The notes under the pieces: generated by a model
Told to the model about the DNA's origin: nothing
Databases searched by the model: none
What the model saw: only the letters and a program-made list of their open reading frames with translations
From: Gymnothorax reevesii
Taxonomy: Eukaryota; Chordata; Actinopteri; Anguilliformes; Muraenidae
NCBI GenBank assembly: GCA_029721435.1
Contig: CM056573.1
Span: 96,298,947 to 96,362,946, forward strand
Length of the DNA stretch: 64,000 nt
Direction: 5' to 3'
Shown here: one piece after another, positions 1 to 11,377 of the stretch
Numbering within the stretch: position 1 is the first letter of the stretch
How the letters are laid out: every line of letters starts with the position of its first letter
Made by a program: the position numbers and the translations under genes

Positions 1-285
1 GTTGTTATATCCCGCCTAAATGCGACCTCTGGCCACTAACTACAGTAATCAATGATTATTATTAAATTAGGAATCTTTGGTTAGGAGGCGCAGAGTCATC
101 AGGACTTACAAAATCAATTGCTACTCTTTGCCATGGTTAATCAGGCAGAGGCACTGGCTGCATAGGTCCTGCACGCACCGTAGTGGATTTGTCATTCATC
201 TGACATGTTAAACAATTTCAAGTTAATGTGTAACCATTCCGTCCATCTTGGGCCACCAATACAAATCTCGAAGACTTAGATTTTT
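1..285 (-). pseudogene. Ty3/gypsy integrase relic
   Basis: Read on the minus strand, this stretch carries the zinc-finger and first catalytic part of a gypsy integrase. In one frame DLYWWPKMD matches the segment between the His and Cys pairs of the HHCC finger. In a second frame CLTCQMNDKS supplies the two cysteines, and PWQRVAIDF supplies the first catalytic Asp. The frames disagree and stops follow, so it is a dead fragment cut by the window edge. The 'PLPxxPWQ' style resembles fish gypsy elements other than the chromovirus at 2.6-9.5 kb. Confidence 0.7.
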
Positions 286-937
286 TTTTCACCATTTCTT
301 GATGCTTGGAATGTGCCAGTGGAACTGTGATGGGCGTTGGTAGTTGGACGCCAAGAGCAGTGGCCAGAAATAAAAGGAAACCCAGCAACGTGCTGAGAGA
401 CTGAAACAGATTGAAAGCACGAGACTTGCGCTACTAACGGACCTGACGCCGTTTGTGGTAACAAAACAGGCGAGCTCGAAAGAAAACAAAAGAAAAGGGA
501 AATAAACCAAAGATTCCCTTACTTACTAACACTTAACCTGTCATGCAGCTAAGAACCTGACAATACTCTCTCTCTCAAAAGACCTTACCAGCTAAAGCGC
601 CAAAGACACAATGACACTCTAGTAACATGAACGAGGTAAAACAGGTGCTTAAATAGAGTCTGTGTAACGCCCCCAAATTAATGCCAGCTGGCCCAGGAAT
701 CCAATGGCAAGCAAAACGATATCATCCCGGAAGAGAGTAACAAAAGGAGCTCTCAAAGCTCCAAAACCATGACAGGAACTTTCTAGAACTACTACACGAG
801 TGTCACAGAAAATAATTTCATCTTGCACAATTAACTCATCACAGTGAGAATTTGGACCTCCAGCGTGGCTTTCTGAGAGTGTGGCCAACTGAACTGAATG
901 TAATTAATGAGTTGCTGACATCACTTTTTCGTGTAGC
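286..937. other. Unrecognised AT-moderate stretch
   Basis: No gene, terminal repeat or known repeat was recognised. Short minus-strand open frames lack any recognisable motif. It may be the continuation of the gypsy relic on its left, or host DNA flanking the LTR that starts at 938. Confidence 0.3.
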
Positions 938-1703
938 TGTGATGTATCGTGCAGGAACCAGTCGCGAGAACCAAGCAGTGCAGTAAAACTGAATTTTATT
1001 AAGGGGGAGAACCCCTGCAGAGCAGGAGGCAACACAATCAGAGTGCACAATCCAAAAGTCAAAATCCAGAGGGCGAAATCTGAGTCGCAACCAGGGCACC
1101 AATCATAGTACTCGTAGTCGGGCAAAACAGGTTCGGTACACAGGCACGGGGTTTGTCAGAGAATTAAAAGCCAAAATCCAGTGAGCGTAATCCGAACTGA
1201 TAACAGGCCAGCAAACACAAAACTCGGAGTCGAGAAAAACAGGTATGGTACACGGGCACAGGAATATCAAAGGTAAAGCCAAAATCAGAATCCGGGATGT
1301 TCCAGTCAGATGTATAACGCTAAGAGTACAAGGCATAAACAATCGCAGCACAAGCAATCCAGGGAAAACGTTCTGACAAGAGCTGTGAATGAAATGGCTG
1401 CTTAAATACATAGGGGAAGTCACATCCTACAAAGGGAAGGCAGGTGATATGGATCAGACTAATTACAAAGGAATGAACATGAGGAGGTTCCTGATTAAGA
1501 AATTGGCAGAAGTCAAAACGCGGACAGGGATCACAGACACAGCCTATTGACAAACATACGGCTCCGTTTAGGGAGTTCTACCATGCACAGAGTGAGAGGC
1601 AGAACAGTGATTAACAAGGTGCAGAAGATCTGCTTGAAGCATAGTACTGAGAGCTTGTTAGTCAATTAGTAATGTGCAGCTATACAATCCCTAGTGCTTG
1701 TTA
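938..1703 (-). mobile_element. Left half (A) of an old gypsy LTR
   Basis: It aligns by eye with the LTRs of the chromovirus at 2622-9548. Both have the TGTG start, an AGGGGG-A-CCCC hairpin, the phrase ACCAGGGCACCAAT, then GGTTCGGTACACAGGC. It stops abruptly at 1703 with ...GCTTGTTA. The missing part of the LTR reappears at 12056-12486, so halves A and B are read as one LTR split by insertion of element X. It is strongly diverged and much older than the chromovirus copy. Confidence 0.7.
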
Positions 1704-2017
1704 TAGTAGGGCAGATTAAGTCAATATTCCATAAGAATCTTTCACTTGGTGATACAAGCACCAAATTTGGCACAAATGATATCCAGGATGTGCTTTTTAA
1801 GAAAAGTACGTTATCCAGCTGTAAATCCAAGATGGCCACCAGTTTTCAAGATGGCTGCCTCGTCAAATGCAGAAAAAAAATGGTTTTCAAAATAGAGCTT
1901 GAATGAACAGAACTATGCTAATGATCAAAACATCAAAATTTATGAATTCTGACTGGAAGAACTCAATGGTGTCAACTGAATTCCAATATGGCTGCCAGTT
2001 TTCAAGATGGTGACTAT
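1704..2017 (+). mobile_element. Element X, partial left-end copy
   Basis: It begins TAGTAGGGCAGATT and shares about 300 bp with 10255-10552: CTTGGTGATACAAGCACC, then the AAGATGG-rich blocks. It lies head-to-tail against a second left end at 2018-2035, which suggests a partial tandem duplication at the left end of X. It has no coding capacity. Confidence 0.55.
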
Positions 2018-2621
2018 TATAGTGCGGCAGATTAATTCAATTGTAAGAAGAGGTCCGGGGAACACCAGATGCAGGAAGCAGAAGTATTTATTAAACACAA
2101 AAACACTAGGAGAAAAGGTTGGCAGACGCCAGAAATCAAACACCGTGCTCAAGCACTGAACAATGGGGAGAACTAAGGTACACTGCCAAGGGCAGGGGGG
2201 AACAGAAGTACACTCTCCAAGAGAGGATAAACTAAAACAAAAACTGAAACTAACTAAACTGACGGATACACTGGGAGACTTTAACACGTGGCAGAAAAGA
2301 CTAGAGCGCAGCAAACAGGAAGACTCGGGAACCATACACGGGAGACACTCAGAACGCACAAAGAGCTGAGACTTCACCATGTAGCACAAAGACAATACGG
2401 AGGATCCGTCTAACAATCGCGTGGAAAACTGGAGCTTTTAAAATCTCAAGAGGAGGCGGGGACTCGGAAAGCAATCACACTGAAAGAGAAACACATGGGA
2501 TTAATAAACAATCACACAAGGACCGGGTATACAATAATGACTCGAGACGAGACGCGGAGACCATCAATCAAACTAGACAGTTTAGATTAAGGCAATCTAA
2601 ACGTGACAAGTAAAAAGCACC

Positions 2622-3923
2622 TGTGAGGTTTTACGAAATGAGCCAAGAGCGAGAACCAGATGAATGCAAAATGGAGGCTTTATTTCTGAAGGGGGAAACC
2701 CCCCAACAGAGCTGGCAACAGTACAATGTCCACAATCCACAAACAGAATCCAAAGGGCAAAGTCCAAAACTGTAACCAGGGCACCAATAACACAACTCAA
2801 GGTCAGGCAAAAATGGTTCGGTACACAGGCGTGGGTTTGGTGGAGAGACAAACTCATAAGCCGTAAACAGTCCGAATCCAAATACCAGGGCAGCAAAGAC
2901 AATAGACGTGGTCGGGCAAAAAGTAGGTCAAAACTCACGAAGGCAATCAGATCCAAAAGGGCAAACCAAAAGACAAGTGTCGGGCAATCCAGTCAGAAAG
3001 AAAATATCACAGTGAGCAAGGCGAGGAACGTAGCACAAGACAAAGGAGTAAAGACGATCTGACAAGGAACTAAAAGTGTAGACACCTTATATACATATCC
3101 GGGTTAAACACATGACTAGGGTAAACAGGTGTAGTCAATGACATGGGAGTGACACATGAGGAAAACTAATTACATGAATTTGGCGAATGCCGAAACGCAG
3201 ACAGGGATAACGAGACATTCCTATGAACGAACAAACGGCTCCGGTTAAGGAGTACTAAAGTGTACAGTCTAAAGAAAAGGGAAAGCAAGAGATATAAGAG
3301 GAAACCGCAGTGGAGATAATTAGTGATAGACAAGGAGGGCGGAGATACAGATTGGGCGAATGCTGAGAGATCGTTAGTCTATTAGTATGTGCAGCTATAC
3401 AATCCCGAGTGCAAGTTAGTCAGTTAGTATAAATGTACAATGTTAATCGGGGTTAGTAATTATCGAAAACAATAAACTGTTAGTAGGGTTAGTAGATAGC
3501 ATAAAGAGAGAGGAAGGAAGAAAATGAGAAATGAAGAAAGATTGAAATCCCAGAAACCAGGAAATCACCCGAATGAGTGGCACGTCAGACAAGGGACCGT
3601 GGGCAAAGACCTACACAAGACAAGACAGGGTAAACGAAGTGCAGGACTAGAAATCACAACAAGACTATGAAAGAATGGCAAGGCTATGAAACATGGCAAA
3701 ACTGTGAAACATGGCAAGACTATAAAACATGGCAAAGACATAAATAATACAAAACATGAAACATAATAAAACATGAAATCAAACAACAAAACACAATACA
3801 TAATCATGGGGATGGTCAGGGGCAGGCAGTGGTCACTTAAACACAAAAGGCATACATGGCAAGCCAGGCACAGAACTTAAACATGGACTAGGGAAAGCAT
3901 GGATAAGATGCAGATTCACAACA
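2622..3923 (-). repeat. 3' LTR of the chromovirus
   Basis: 1302 bp, plus-strand TGTGAGG...TCACAACA. It is identical by eye to 8247-9548 except near 2997. Open frames inside it (for example 2664-3062 on the plus strand) recur in the other LTR and are not genes. Confidence 0.95.
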
Positions 3924-3936
3924 GAACCTCCCCCCC
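3924..3936 (-). other. Polypurine tract
   Basis: On the minus strand it reads GGGGGGGAGGTTC and abuts the 3' LTR. This is the expected position for the plus-strand DNA primer of an LTR retrotransposon. Confidence 0.8.
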
Positions 3937-3955
3937 AACGAACGCCTCCTGGCGT

Positions 3956-6900
3956 TCAATTCGAAGAACGTGATGCAGCATGATAGTCTCTTATTAAAGT
4001 CTTATCCAGAATGTGTCGGGCAGGAACCCAACTGCGGTGTTCCGGTCCGTAACCCTCCCAGTCGACGAGGTACTGTAGACCTCTGCCTCGTCGACGAGAG
4101 TCCAGGAGGGCACGGACCGTGTAGACTTCGCCTCCGTCGATGATCCGGGCGGGTGGAGGGGGATCAGGTCCAGAGGACAGGTGGTGGGTTACAGCAGGTT
4201 TTAACTGGGACACATGGAAAGTGGGGTGTATGCGTCGCATGGACAGGGGGAGACGGAGGCGAACGGCAGTGGGACTTAGGACCCTTTCAATGGTGAAAGG
4301 GCCCAGGTATTTGGGGAAAAGCTTACCCCCGTTACCTCTGAGGGGGATGTCCCTAGAAGACAGCCAGACCCGCTGCCCAGGTCGGTACGTAGGAGCCGCT
4401 GTGCGTTTCTTGTCGGCCTGTTCCTTCATCCGGGCGACCGACCTGAGCAGGACCTGGCGGGTGGCGATCCAGGTGCGTCTGCACCTACGGACGAACTCGC
4501 TGGCAGATGGGACAGCTACCTCCTCCTCCTGGGACGGGAACAACGGAGGCTGGTAGCCCAGGCAGGCCTTGAAGGGGGAGACGCCGGAGGCAGCCGAGGT
4601 GTGGCTGTTCAAGGCGTACTCCACCCATGGCAACTGATAACTCCAGGAGGAGGGGTTCCTAAAGCAGAGACAACGCAAAACACTTTCCACACATTGGTTA
4701 GCTCGCTCGGTCTGGCCATTGGTCTGGGGATGGAAACCTGATGATAAACTGACTGACGTGCCTAGGGCTTTAAAAAATGCTTTCCAAAAAAGTGCTGTGA
4801 ACTGGGGACCACGATCGGAAGTGATGTCGGTGGGTATGCCATGAAGCCTAATGACATGTTGAATGACCAGACTGGTGGTGTCTTGAGCGGAGGGAAGTTT
4901 AGTGAGGGGAACTAAGTGAACTGCTTTGGAGAATCTGTCAACAATAGTGAGAATGGTGGTGTGGTGATTGGATGGGGGAAGACCTGTGATGAAGTCTAGT
5001 GCAATGTGGGACCAGGGACGATGTGGTGTCGGAAGGGGCTGGAGTAAACCTTGTGGTGGTTGGTGAGAGGTCTTAGCCTGGGCACAGACCGAGCAAGCTG
5101 TAACGAAACCCTGGACATCTTGGCTAAGTTCTGGCCACCAAAACCTCTGGAGGATAAAGCTCTTGGTACGGCGAATCCCAGGGTGGCAGGACAGTCTAGA
5201 TGCGTGTCCCCATTCAAGGACTTTGGGGCGCAGGGCAGCTGGAACATACAAGCAGTTAGTGGGACACGCACTGGGGGTAGCAGCATTGGTCTGGGCATTC
5301 TTAACCTCTCTCTCTATGTCTAAACATATGGCATTGATAAACGTTTCTTTAGGGAGGATAGTGTCGTTGTTAAGTTCCTCCTCCTGGATCTCAAAACATC
5401 GGGATAGGGCATCAGGCTTCACATTCTTACTTCCAGGCCGGTAGGCAATGTGGAAGTTGAAGCGGGAGAAGAATAACGCCCACCTGGCTTGCCGCGGATT
5501 GAGTCTCTTGGCTGTCTGCAGGTACTCCAAATTCTTGTGGTCAGTCCAGACAATAAAGGGAACCTTGGATCCCTCCAGCCATTGCCTCCATTCTTCCAAG
5601 GCCAACTTCACCGCCAACAGCTCCCGGTTGCCGATGTCGTAATTTCTCTCTGCTGAGCTGAGGCGGCGAGAGAAGAAGGCACATGGATGGATCTTTCCAT
5701 CCTCCGTGGACCTCTGAGACAGGATGGCTCCAGCTCCAATATTGGAGGCGTCCACCTCGACGATGAACTGGAGCTCTGGGTTGGGAATAGTGAGGATGGG
5801 TGCAGATGTGAATCTGGTCTTTAATTCTTTAAAGGCGTCCTCTGCTTTCTCCGACCAACGAAACTTGAATTTGGAGGAGGTGAGAGCAGTAAGAGGAGCC
5901 GCAACAGAACTATAGTTCCTGATGAACCGCCGGTAGAAGTTGGCAAATCCTAGGAAACGTTGGAGTGACTTACGGTCCTCTGGTCGGGGCCACTTGGTAA
6001 CTGCCTCCACTTTTACTGGGTCCATGCGAATGGTGCCCGGAGAAATAATGTAACCCAAAAAAGTGGTGGTTTCAACAAAAAACTCACACTTCTCGGCCTT
6101 CACGAAAAGGCGGTTCTCCAAGAGGCGACGGAGTACTTGGCGAACATGCTTAACGTGGTCCTCCTGGGATTCAGAAAAAATCAGAATATCGTCAAGATAG
6201 ATGAAAACAAACTTGTTTATCATGTCTCTTAAGACATCATTGACGAGGTTTTGAAACAATGCTGGAGCGTTGGTAAGCCCGAAAGGAAGAACCAAATATT
6301 CCCAGTGCCCCGTGGGAGTGTTAAAGGCGGTCTTCCATTCGTCCCCCTCTCTGATTCGCACTAAGTGGTATGCATTCCGGAGGTCGAGCTTAGTAAAGAC
6401 CTTGGCTCCTTGCAGGAGATCAAAAGCGGTGTTCATGAGGGGAAGTGGGTAGCGGTTCTTAATAGTTATCTCGTTGAGGCCACGGTAATCAATACAGGGT
6501 CTTAATGATCCATCCTTCTTAGCTACGAAGAAAAACCCCGCACCAGCAGGTGATGATGACGGGCGTATAAGGCCTGCAGCGAGAGACTCTGAGAGATACT
6601 TCTCCATAGCTTGGTTTTCTGGTCTGGAGAGTGAATAGAGTCGGCCTCTAGGGGGCGTAGTACCTGGCTTCAGGTCTATGGTGCAGTCATAGGGTCGGTG
6701 AGGTGGTAAGCTGGTGGCCCGAGACTTTGAGAAAACCTCCTTGAGGTCATGGAATTCTAGGGGAACCTTTTCCAGGTCTGGAATCTCTTCCGGAGATGGG
6801 TTGCGTAGAGGGTCGAGGGCGTTGCGGAGGCATGTCAGGGAGCAGTTGGGGCTCCATCCCTTAATTTCATTCTTGCGCCAGTCGATCTCTGGTAGGTGTT

Positions 6901-8233
6901 TGGCCATCCATGGATGGCCCAGGACGATAGGAGCATGGGGAGAGTGTAACAGGAGAAACTGAATGGTTTCGTGGTGGTTTCCTGACACCTTGAGTTTGAT
7001 GGGGCTGGTAGTATGGGTTATTTGAGCGATCCTCTGGCCGCTGAGCGAATTGGCCACTCGATCAGGGAAGATCTTCTCTGTGGGAACGCCCCATTTCCGG
7101 GCCAGCTCCACATCAATTAAATTTTCCTCCGCTCCGGTGTCCACGAGAGCCTCGGTGGATCTGCTCTCGCCCCCCCATTCCAAAGTTACAGGAACGCATG
7201 TGCAATTGTTAGTTTCCTGTCCCGGCGTCACCCCTATTACTGTCGCTATGCGGGCACCAGGAGGACCTCTTCTCTTCTTTTTCTTTTCCCTGTTAGGGCA
7301 CTGAGCGATAAGGTGTCCTCCCTTGCCACAGTAAAAGCAGGCCCCATCACGGCGGCGGCGATCCCTCTCCTCCACAGGAATGCGCGTACGTCCCAATTGC
7401 ATGGGTTCGGGCTCAGGGGGGCGGCTGCCAGTAGGGGGTGATCGAGGCGGAGTACTCTGGGGAGCTGGATATGGTCGTCTGCGGGAAGCGAGGCGTCGGC
7501 GCTCCTCCAATCGCGAATCCACGCGAATAGCCAGGTCGACAAGGTCGTCCAAGTTCTCCGGTAATTCCCGCGACACTAGCTCATCTTTAAGCGCTTCAGA
7601 TAATCCGTCAAAGAAGGCATCATACAGAGCTCTCTGTCCCCATCTGCTGTTGGTGGCCAACGTCTGAAAATCAATGGCGTAGTCGGCTACGGGACGCCCA
7701 CCTTGTCGCATGCGCAGGATCTCTCGTCCTGCCTCGTGACCCAACTTGGTGCGATCAAAGATCCGCCTCATCTCTTCACCCAGTAGACGAAAAGTCTGTA
7801 CACATGGGAGATCAGCTTCCCAAGCCGCTGTAGCCCACTGCTTAGCTCTTCCCGTCAGTTGCGTGATGATAAAAGCAACTCGCGCTCTTTCGGTGGGGAA
7901 GGACGAAGGCTGCAGGCTGAAGATGAGCTCGCACTGGGTGAGAAACGCCCGACATGCTCCCGGGTTCCCGTCGTACCTCTCCGGCGGTGGTAGACGTGGC
8001 TCGCAGCTGGGTAGGGGCGGGGCGGAAGCGGGAGCAGGAGGAGTATAGGCGGTAGGCTGGGTTGACTGTAGTTGCTGCGCCTCCTGTACTGAGCGAGTGA
8101 GGTCCGCCATCTGGAGGCTCATGGTTTGCATGTGCTGCATCAGAGCACGGAGCTGACGTTCCTGAAACTCCAACGGAGTGCCCTGCTGGTGCACTGCCTC
8201 CTGCAGAGACTGGTCTGACGCTGGCTCCGTCAT
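3956..8233 (-). CDS. Fused Gag-Pol polyprotein with chromodomain
   Basis: One frame of 1425 residues encodes the structural and enzymatic proteins of the chromovirus. The start chosen is the ATG at 8233 (MTEPASDQS), 13 bases after the 5' LTR. The frame stays open upstream into the LTR, but that part is LTR sequence. In order: Gag with a coiled N-terminus; zinc knuckle [14 protein letters not shown] (about 299-312); aspartic protease DTG (365-367); reverse transcriptase with DLRNAY (Asp617) and YLDD (679-682); RNase H (about 820-945); integrase HHCC finger (His1010, His1017, Cys1047, Cys1050) and catalytic D1080, D1140 and E1176, giving the D-35-E spacing; C-terminal chromodomain (about 1370-1413, [15 protein letters not shown]). 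Chromodomains direct integration to modified histones in related elements. No frameshift separates gag from pol and no break was found, so all catalytic residues are in place. Confidence 0.95.
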   Translation of the reverse strand: MTEPASDQSLQEAVHQQGTPLEFQERQLRALMQHMQTMSLQMADLTRSVQEAQQLQSTQPTAYTPPAPASAPPLPSCEPRLPPPERYDGNPGACRAFLTQCELIFSLQPSSFPTERARVAFIITQLTGRAKQWATAAWEADLPCVQTFRLLGEEMRRIFDRTKLGHEAGREILRMRQGGRPVADYAIDFQTLATNSRWGQRALYDAFFDGLSEALKDELVSRELPENLDDLVDLAIRVDSRLEERRRLASRRRPYPAPQSTPPRSPPTGSRPPEPEPMQLGRTRIPVEERDRRRRDGACFYCGKGGHLIAQCPNREKKKKRRGPPGARIATVIGVTPGQETNNCTCVPVTLEWGGESRSTEALVDTGAEENLIDVELARKWGVPTEKIFPDRVANSLSGQRIAQITHTTSPIKLKVSGNHHETIQFLLLHSPHAPIVLGHPWMAKHLPEIDWRKNEIKGWSPNCSLTCLRNALDPLRNPSPEEIPDLEKVPLEFHDLKEVFSKSRATSLPPHRPYDCTIDLKPGTTPPRGRLYSLSRPENQAMEKYLSESLAAGLIRPSSSPAGAGFFFVAKKDGSLRPCIDYRGLNEITIKNRYPLPLMNTAFDLLQGAKVFTKLDLRNAYHLVRIREGDEWKTAFNTPTGHWEYLVLPFGLTNAPALFQNLVNDVLRDMINKFVFIYLDDILIFSESQEDHVKHVRQVLRRLLENRLFVKAEKCEFFVETTTFLGYIISPGTIRMDPVKVEAVTKWPRPEDRKSLQRFLGFANFYRRFIRNYSSVAAPLTALTSSKFKFRWSEKAEDAFKELKTRFTSAPILTIPNPELQFIVEVDASNIGAGAILSQRSTEDGKIHPCAFFSRRLSSAERNYDIGNRELLAVKLALEEWRQWLEGSKVPFIVWTDHKNLEYLQTAKRLNPRQARWALFFSRFNFHIAYRPGSKNVKPDALSRCFEIQEEELNNDTILPKETFINAICLDIEREVKNAQTNAATPSACPTNCLYVPAALRPKVLEWGHASRLSCHPGIRRTKSFILQRFWWPELSQDVQGFVTACSVCAQAKTSHQPPQGLLQPLPTPHRPWSHIALDFITGLPPSNHHTTILTIVDRFSKAVHLVPLTKLPSAQDTTSLVIQHVIRLHGIPTDITSDRGPQFTALFWKAFFKALGTSVSLSSGFHPQTNGQTERANQCVESVLRCLCFRNPSSWSYQLPWVEYALNSHTSAASGVSPFKACLGYQPPLFPSQEEEVAVPSASEFVRRCRRTWIATRQVLLRSVARMKEQADKKRTAAPTYRPGQRVWLSSRDIPLRGNGGKLFPKYLGPFTIERVLSPTAVRLRLPLSMRRIHPTFHVSQLKPAVTHHLSSGPDPPPPARIIDGGEVYTVRALLDSRRRGRGLQYLVDWEGYGPEHRSWVPARHILDKTLIRDYHAASRSSN

Positions 8234-8234
8234 G

Positions 8235-8244
8235 GTCAGATCGT
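8235..8244 (-). other. Self-complementary primer-binding site
   Basis: Two bases after the end of the 5' LTR the minus strand reads ACGATCTGAC. It lacks the TGG start expected for a tRNA primer. Instead it is the exact complement of GTCAGATCGT at 8688-8679, the predicted 5' end of the transcript. This is the layout of Tf1-type self-priming. Confidence 0.7.
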
Positions 8245-8246
8245 AA

Positions 8247-9548
8247 TGTGAGGTTTTACGAAATGAGCCAAGAGCGAGAACCAGATGAATGCAAAATGGA
8301 GGCTTTATTTCTGAAGGGGGAAACCCCCCAACAGAGCTGGCAACAGTACAATGTCCACAATCCACAAACAGAATCCAAAGGGCAAAGTCCAAAACTGTAA
8401 CCAGGGCACCAATAACACAACTCAAGGTCAGGCAAAAATGGTTCGGTACACAGGCGTGGGTTTGGTGGAGAGACAAACTCATAAGCCGTAAACAGTCCGA
8501 ATCCAAATACCAGGGCAGCAAAGACAATAGACGTGGTCGGGCAAAAAGTAGGTCAAAACTCACGAAGGCAATCAGATCCAAAAGGGCAAACCAAAAGACA
8601 AGTGTCGGGCAATCCAGTCAAAAAGAAAATATCACAGTGAGCAAGGCGAGGAACGTAGCACAAGACAAAGGAGTAAAGACGATCTGACAAGGAACTAAAA
8701 GTGTAGACACCTTATATACATATCCGGGTTAAACACATGACTAGGGTAAACAGGTGTAGTCAATGACATGGGAGTGACACATGAGGAAAACTAATTACAT
8801 GAATTTGGCGAATGCCGAAACGCAGACAGGGATAACGAGACATTCCTATGAACGAACAAACGGCTCCGGTTAAGGAGTACTAAAGTGTACAGTCTAAAGA
8901 AAAGGGAAAGCAAGAGATATAAGAGGAAACCGCAGTGGAGATAATTAGTGATAGACAAGGAGGGCGGAGATACAGATTGGGCGAATGCTGAGAGATCGTT
9001 AGTCTATTAGTATGTGCAGCTATACAATCCCGAGTGCAAGTTAGTCAGTTAGTATAAATGTACAATGTTAATCGGGGTTAGTAATTATCGAAAACAATAA
9101 ACTGTTAGTAGGGTTAGTAGATAGCATAAAGAGAGAGGAAGGAAGAAAATGAGAAATGAAGAAAGATTGAAATCCCAGAAACCAGGAAATCACCCGAATG
9201 AGTGGCACGTCAGACAAGGGACCGTGGGCAAAGACCTACACAAGACAAGACAGGGTAAACGAAGTGCAGGACTAGAAATCACAACAAGACTATGAAAGAA
9301 TGGCAAGGCTATGAAACATGGCAAAACTGTGAAACATGGCAAGACTATAAAACATGGCAAAGACATAAATAATACAAAACATGAAACATAATAAAACATG
9401 AAATCAAACAACAAAACACAATACATAATCATGGGGATGGTCAGGGGCAGGCAGTGGTCACTTAAACACAAAAGGCATACATGGCAAGCCAGGCACAGAA
9501 CTTAAACATGGACTAGGGAAAGCATGGATAAGATGCAGATTCACAACA
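8247..9548 (-). repeat. 5' LTR of the chromovirus
   Basis: 1302 bp, same ends and length as 2622-3923. With transcription starting near 8688, U3 is about 860 bp and R-U5 about 442 bp. Confidence 0.95.
8688..8718 (-). promoter_or_regulatory. LTR core promoter: TATA box and predicted start
   Basis: The minus strand carries TATATAAGG starting at 8718. The G at 8688 lies 30 bases downstream, the normal TATA-to-start distance, and begins GTCAGATCGT, which pairs with the primer-binding site. The same module is in the 3' LTR (start equivalent at 3063). Confidence 0.6.
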
Positions 9549-9687
9549 GCACCACAAGAAAAGCGAAAGGAAAGACACAGTTTTAAATGCAGTTACTCAG
9601 AAAGCTCAGATTGAAATCACGAAAGCCAGAAACACATACGTTTGCTAAATGAGTTAATCAAGGTTAATACAAAGTGACAAAGTATTT

Positions 9688-9936
9688 GAAGAGTTTGGTT
9701 CCAAAACGCAATAAGTGCCAAAATTACAAAAATTGAGATAATGCCATAGACTGGTAGTCCTGTGGCTCTTGCACATGGTGCAGTAATCTGTTTTTAGGAA
9801 TTCATACGATAAGGTGTATTTCTTCATAGCCAAAGTTTGTTATTTTCTATAAAATGCAATGGGTTCCAACATAGAAAAAGCTCATTTACTCAAAATGTGT
9901 AAAATGGATATATTGCGTTTTGGAACCAAACTCTTC
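9688..9936. mobile_element. 249-bp MITE with perfect 26-bp TIRs
   Basis: 9688-9713 (GAAGAGTTTGGTTCCAAAAC...) is the exact inverse of 9911-9936. ATTT lies on both outer sides (9684-9687 and 9937-9940). It has no coding capacity. It is inserted in solo LTR C. The superfamily is not assignable from this copy. Confidence 0.75.
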
Positions 9937-10860
9937 ATTTACAATCACCCTTAAATACGTGAAGATTACTACGGGTTAGTAATGTCCTATCAGAGAACGC
10001 ATTCACTCAGTATAGCGAGACCCGGAATTAAGTGCAGCTGGAAGCAATGAATGAAATACCAAAGCCAAACCGAAAGTAGAAAGGTGATTGGACGAGGAGA
10101 CGGGCACGCTGAAGGCAATCACGCAACACCACTGGAAACAGATTGGGAGCGATTGTCAGCCGGCTGAACTGAAAGCTGGAAAATAAACGAGACGAAAGTA
10201 AATCACAAGCACAAAAACGCACGGGAAAACACACGAAAGGGCAGAATCATAACATCAATATTCCATAAGAATCTTTCAATTGGTGATACAAGCACCAAAT
10301 TTGGCAGAAATGATGTCCAGGATGTACTTTTTAAGGAAAGTACGTTATCCAGCTGAAAATCCAAGATGGCTGCCAGTTTTCAAGATGGCCACCTCGTCAA
10401 ATGCAAAAAAATGGTTTTTGGAGTAGAACTTGAATAAACAGAAATGTGTTAATGACCCAAACATCAAAATGAATGTATTCTGACTGGAGGAACTCAATGG
10501 TGTCAATTGAATCCCAATATGGCCACCAGTTTTCAAGATGGCAGCTATTACGTGACTCAAAATTTGCATTTTCGAAAGCTGTCTGATCACAGATATTGTA
10601 TTTAGTTGAAGGGCAATACCCATGATCATTCATTGAAATGCTGTGGTCTAGCCTAGCACTATTGGTTTGTATTATTTTATAAGAGTGATGTCAAAGGACA
10701 ACCAGGGCACACTGGTGACATCACTGCTGTGAGACTCAGCATGGGGTTCAGTGTCGGCTTGTAGCGTACTAGCTGTAGTTGTAGTTTACTATCTGTTGTA
10801 GTGGTGTACTCACTGTAATTTGTAGTATACTTTAGTGTCCCAAATGCTATCTAATAAGCC

Positions 10861-10862
<2 letters not shown>

Positions 10863-10914
<52 letters not shown>
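10863..10914. repeat. (AT)n microsatellite
   Basis: About 26 uninterrupted AT units inside element X, between its left end and its coding remnant. Confidence 0.95.
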
Positions 10915-10917
<3 letters not shown>

Positions 10918-11377
10918 AACTAGAAGTTTAGTTAGTTGTAGTATTGTAGTTAGATATTGAATTGACAGGATGTGCCAGCGCAGGAGAGCTGAGCCAAGGG
11001 TAAAGGGGCTTCAGTTTCCTGGATAGTGTACAGATCGCACGGGACTTAAATGGCACTGAATAAACGATCGGGCTAGGTGTAGGGCATCAGATGCTTGAAC
11101 CCTAGTTGCATTCCATATTTCAATGTGCTTTAATGTTTTGTACGATTGGGTGGTGAAAGGACAGCCCCTCGGTCTTTAACCATAAAGCACAAGATGTCTG
11201 CCATTACAGCTCACAGGCTGTAATTGAGATTTATATTGTTTGTTTGATGTATATGCTGTCCATGCGGTATTACACGGTAGCACTGGTACCATGTTTTTAT
11301 AGGTACTTTACATAGTACTCTTGGCCTACGGGCCTTATATACGAATTTTAAAAAAAAATTTTTTTAAAAAGCTGTCT

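Larger units (their letters stand above)
2622..9548 (-). mobile_element. Full-length Tf1/sushi-type chromovirus (Ty3/gypsy)
   Basis: A complete LTR retrotransposon of 6927 bp in minus orientation. It has two 1302-bp LTRs with TG...CA ends, a polypurine tract next to the 3' LTR, a primer-binding region next to the 5' LTR, and one uninterrupted gag-pol frame ending in a chromodomain. It is flanked by GCACC at 2617-2621 and 9549-9553, a perfect 5-bp target duplication. By eye the two LTRs differ at one base (G at 2997 against A at 8622), so the insertion is very recent and the copy may still be competent. It sits inside solo LTR C. The chromodomain and self-priming layout place it in the Tf1/sushi group known from fungi and fish. 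Confidence 0.95.
2042..10254 (-). mobile_element. Solo LTR C, interrupted by chromovirus and MITE
   Basis: It starts TGTAAGAAG and ends ATCATAACA, and is flanked by identical TCAAT (2037-2041 and 10255-10259). That is a clean 5-bp LTR-type target duplication inside element X. Its own sequence is 2042-2621 and 9554-10254. The chromovirus (2622-9548) and a 249-bp MITE (9688-9936) were inserted later. No internal region is attached, so recombination between two LTRs probably left a solo LTR. The end sequence (minus strand TGTTATGATTCTGC) resembles the chromovirus LTR start. Confidence 0.7.

Noticed and set aside
2664..3062. 132-residue plus-strand open frame, repeated at 8289-8687
   Set aside because: It lies wholly in the chromovirus LTR and is repeated only because the LTRs are identical. 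It opposes the element's transcription and has no motif.
4140..8048. Many plus-strand open frames of 60-140 codons
   Set aside because: They are antisense shadows of the gag-pol frame, which has full domain support.
8234..8581. 116 codons upstream of, and in frame with, gag
   Set aside because: This is R-U5 of the LTR. The same peptide is encoded in the 3' LTR, where it leads nowhere. The ATG at 8233 gives a normal Gag start.
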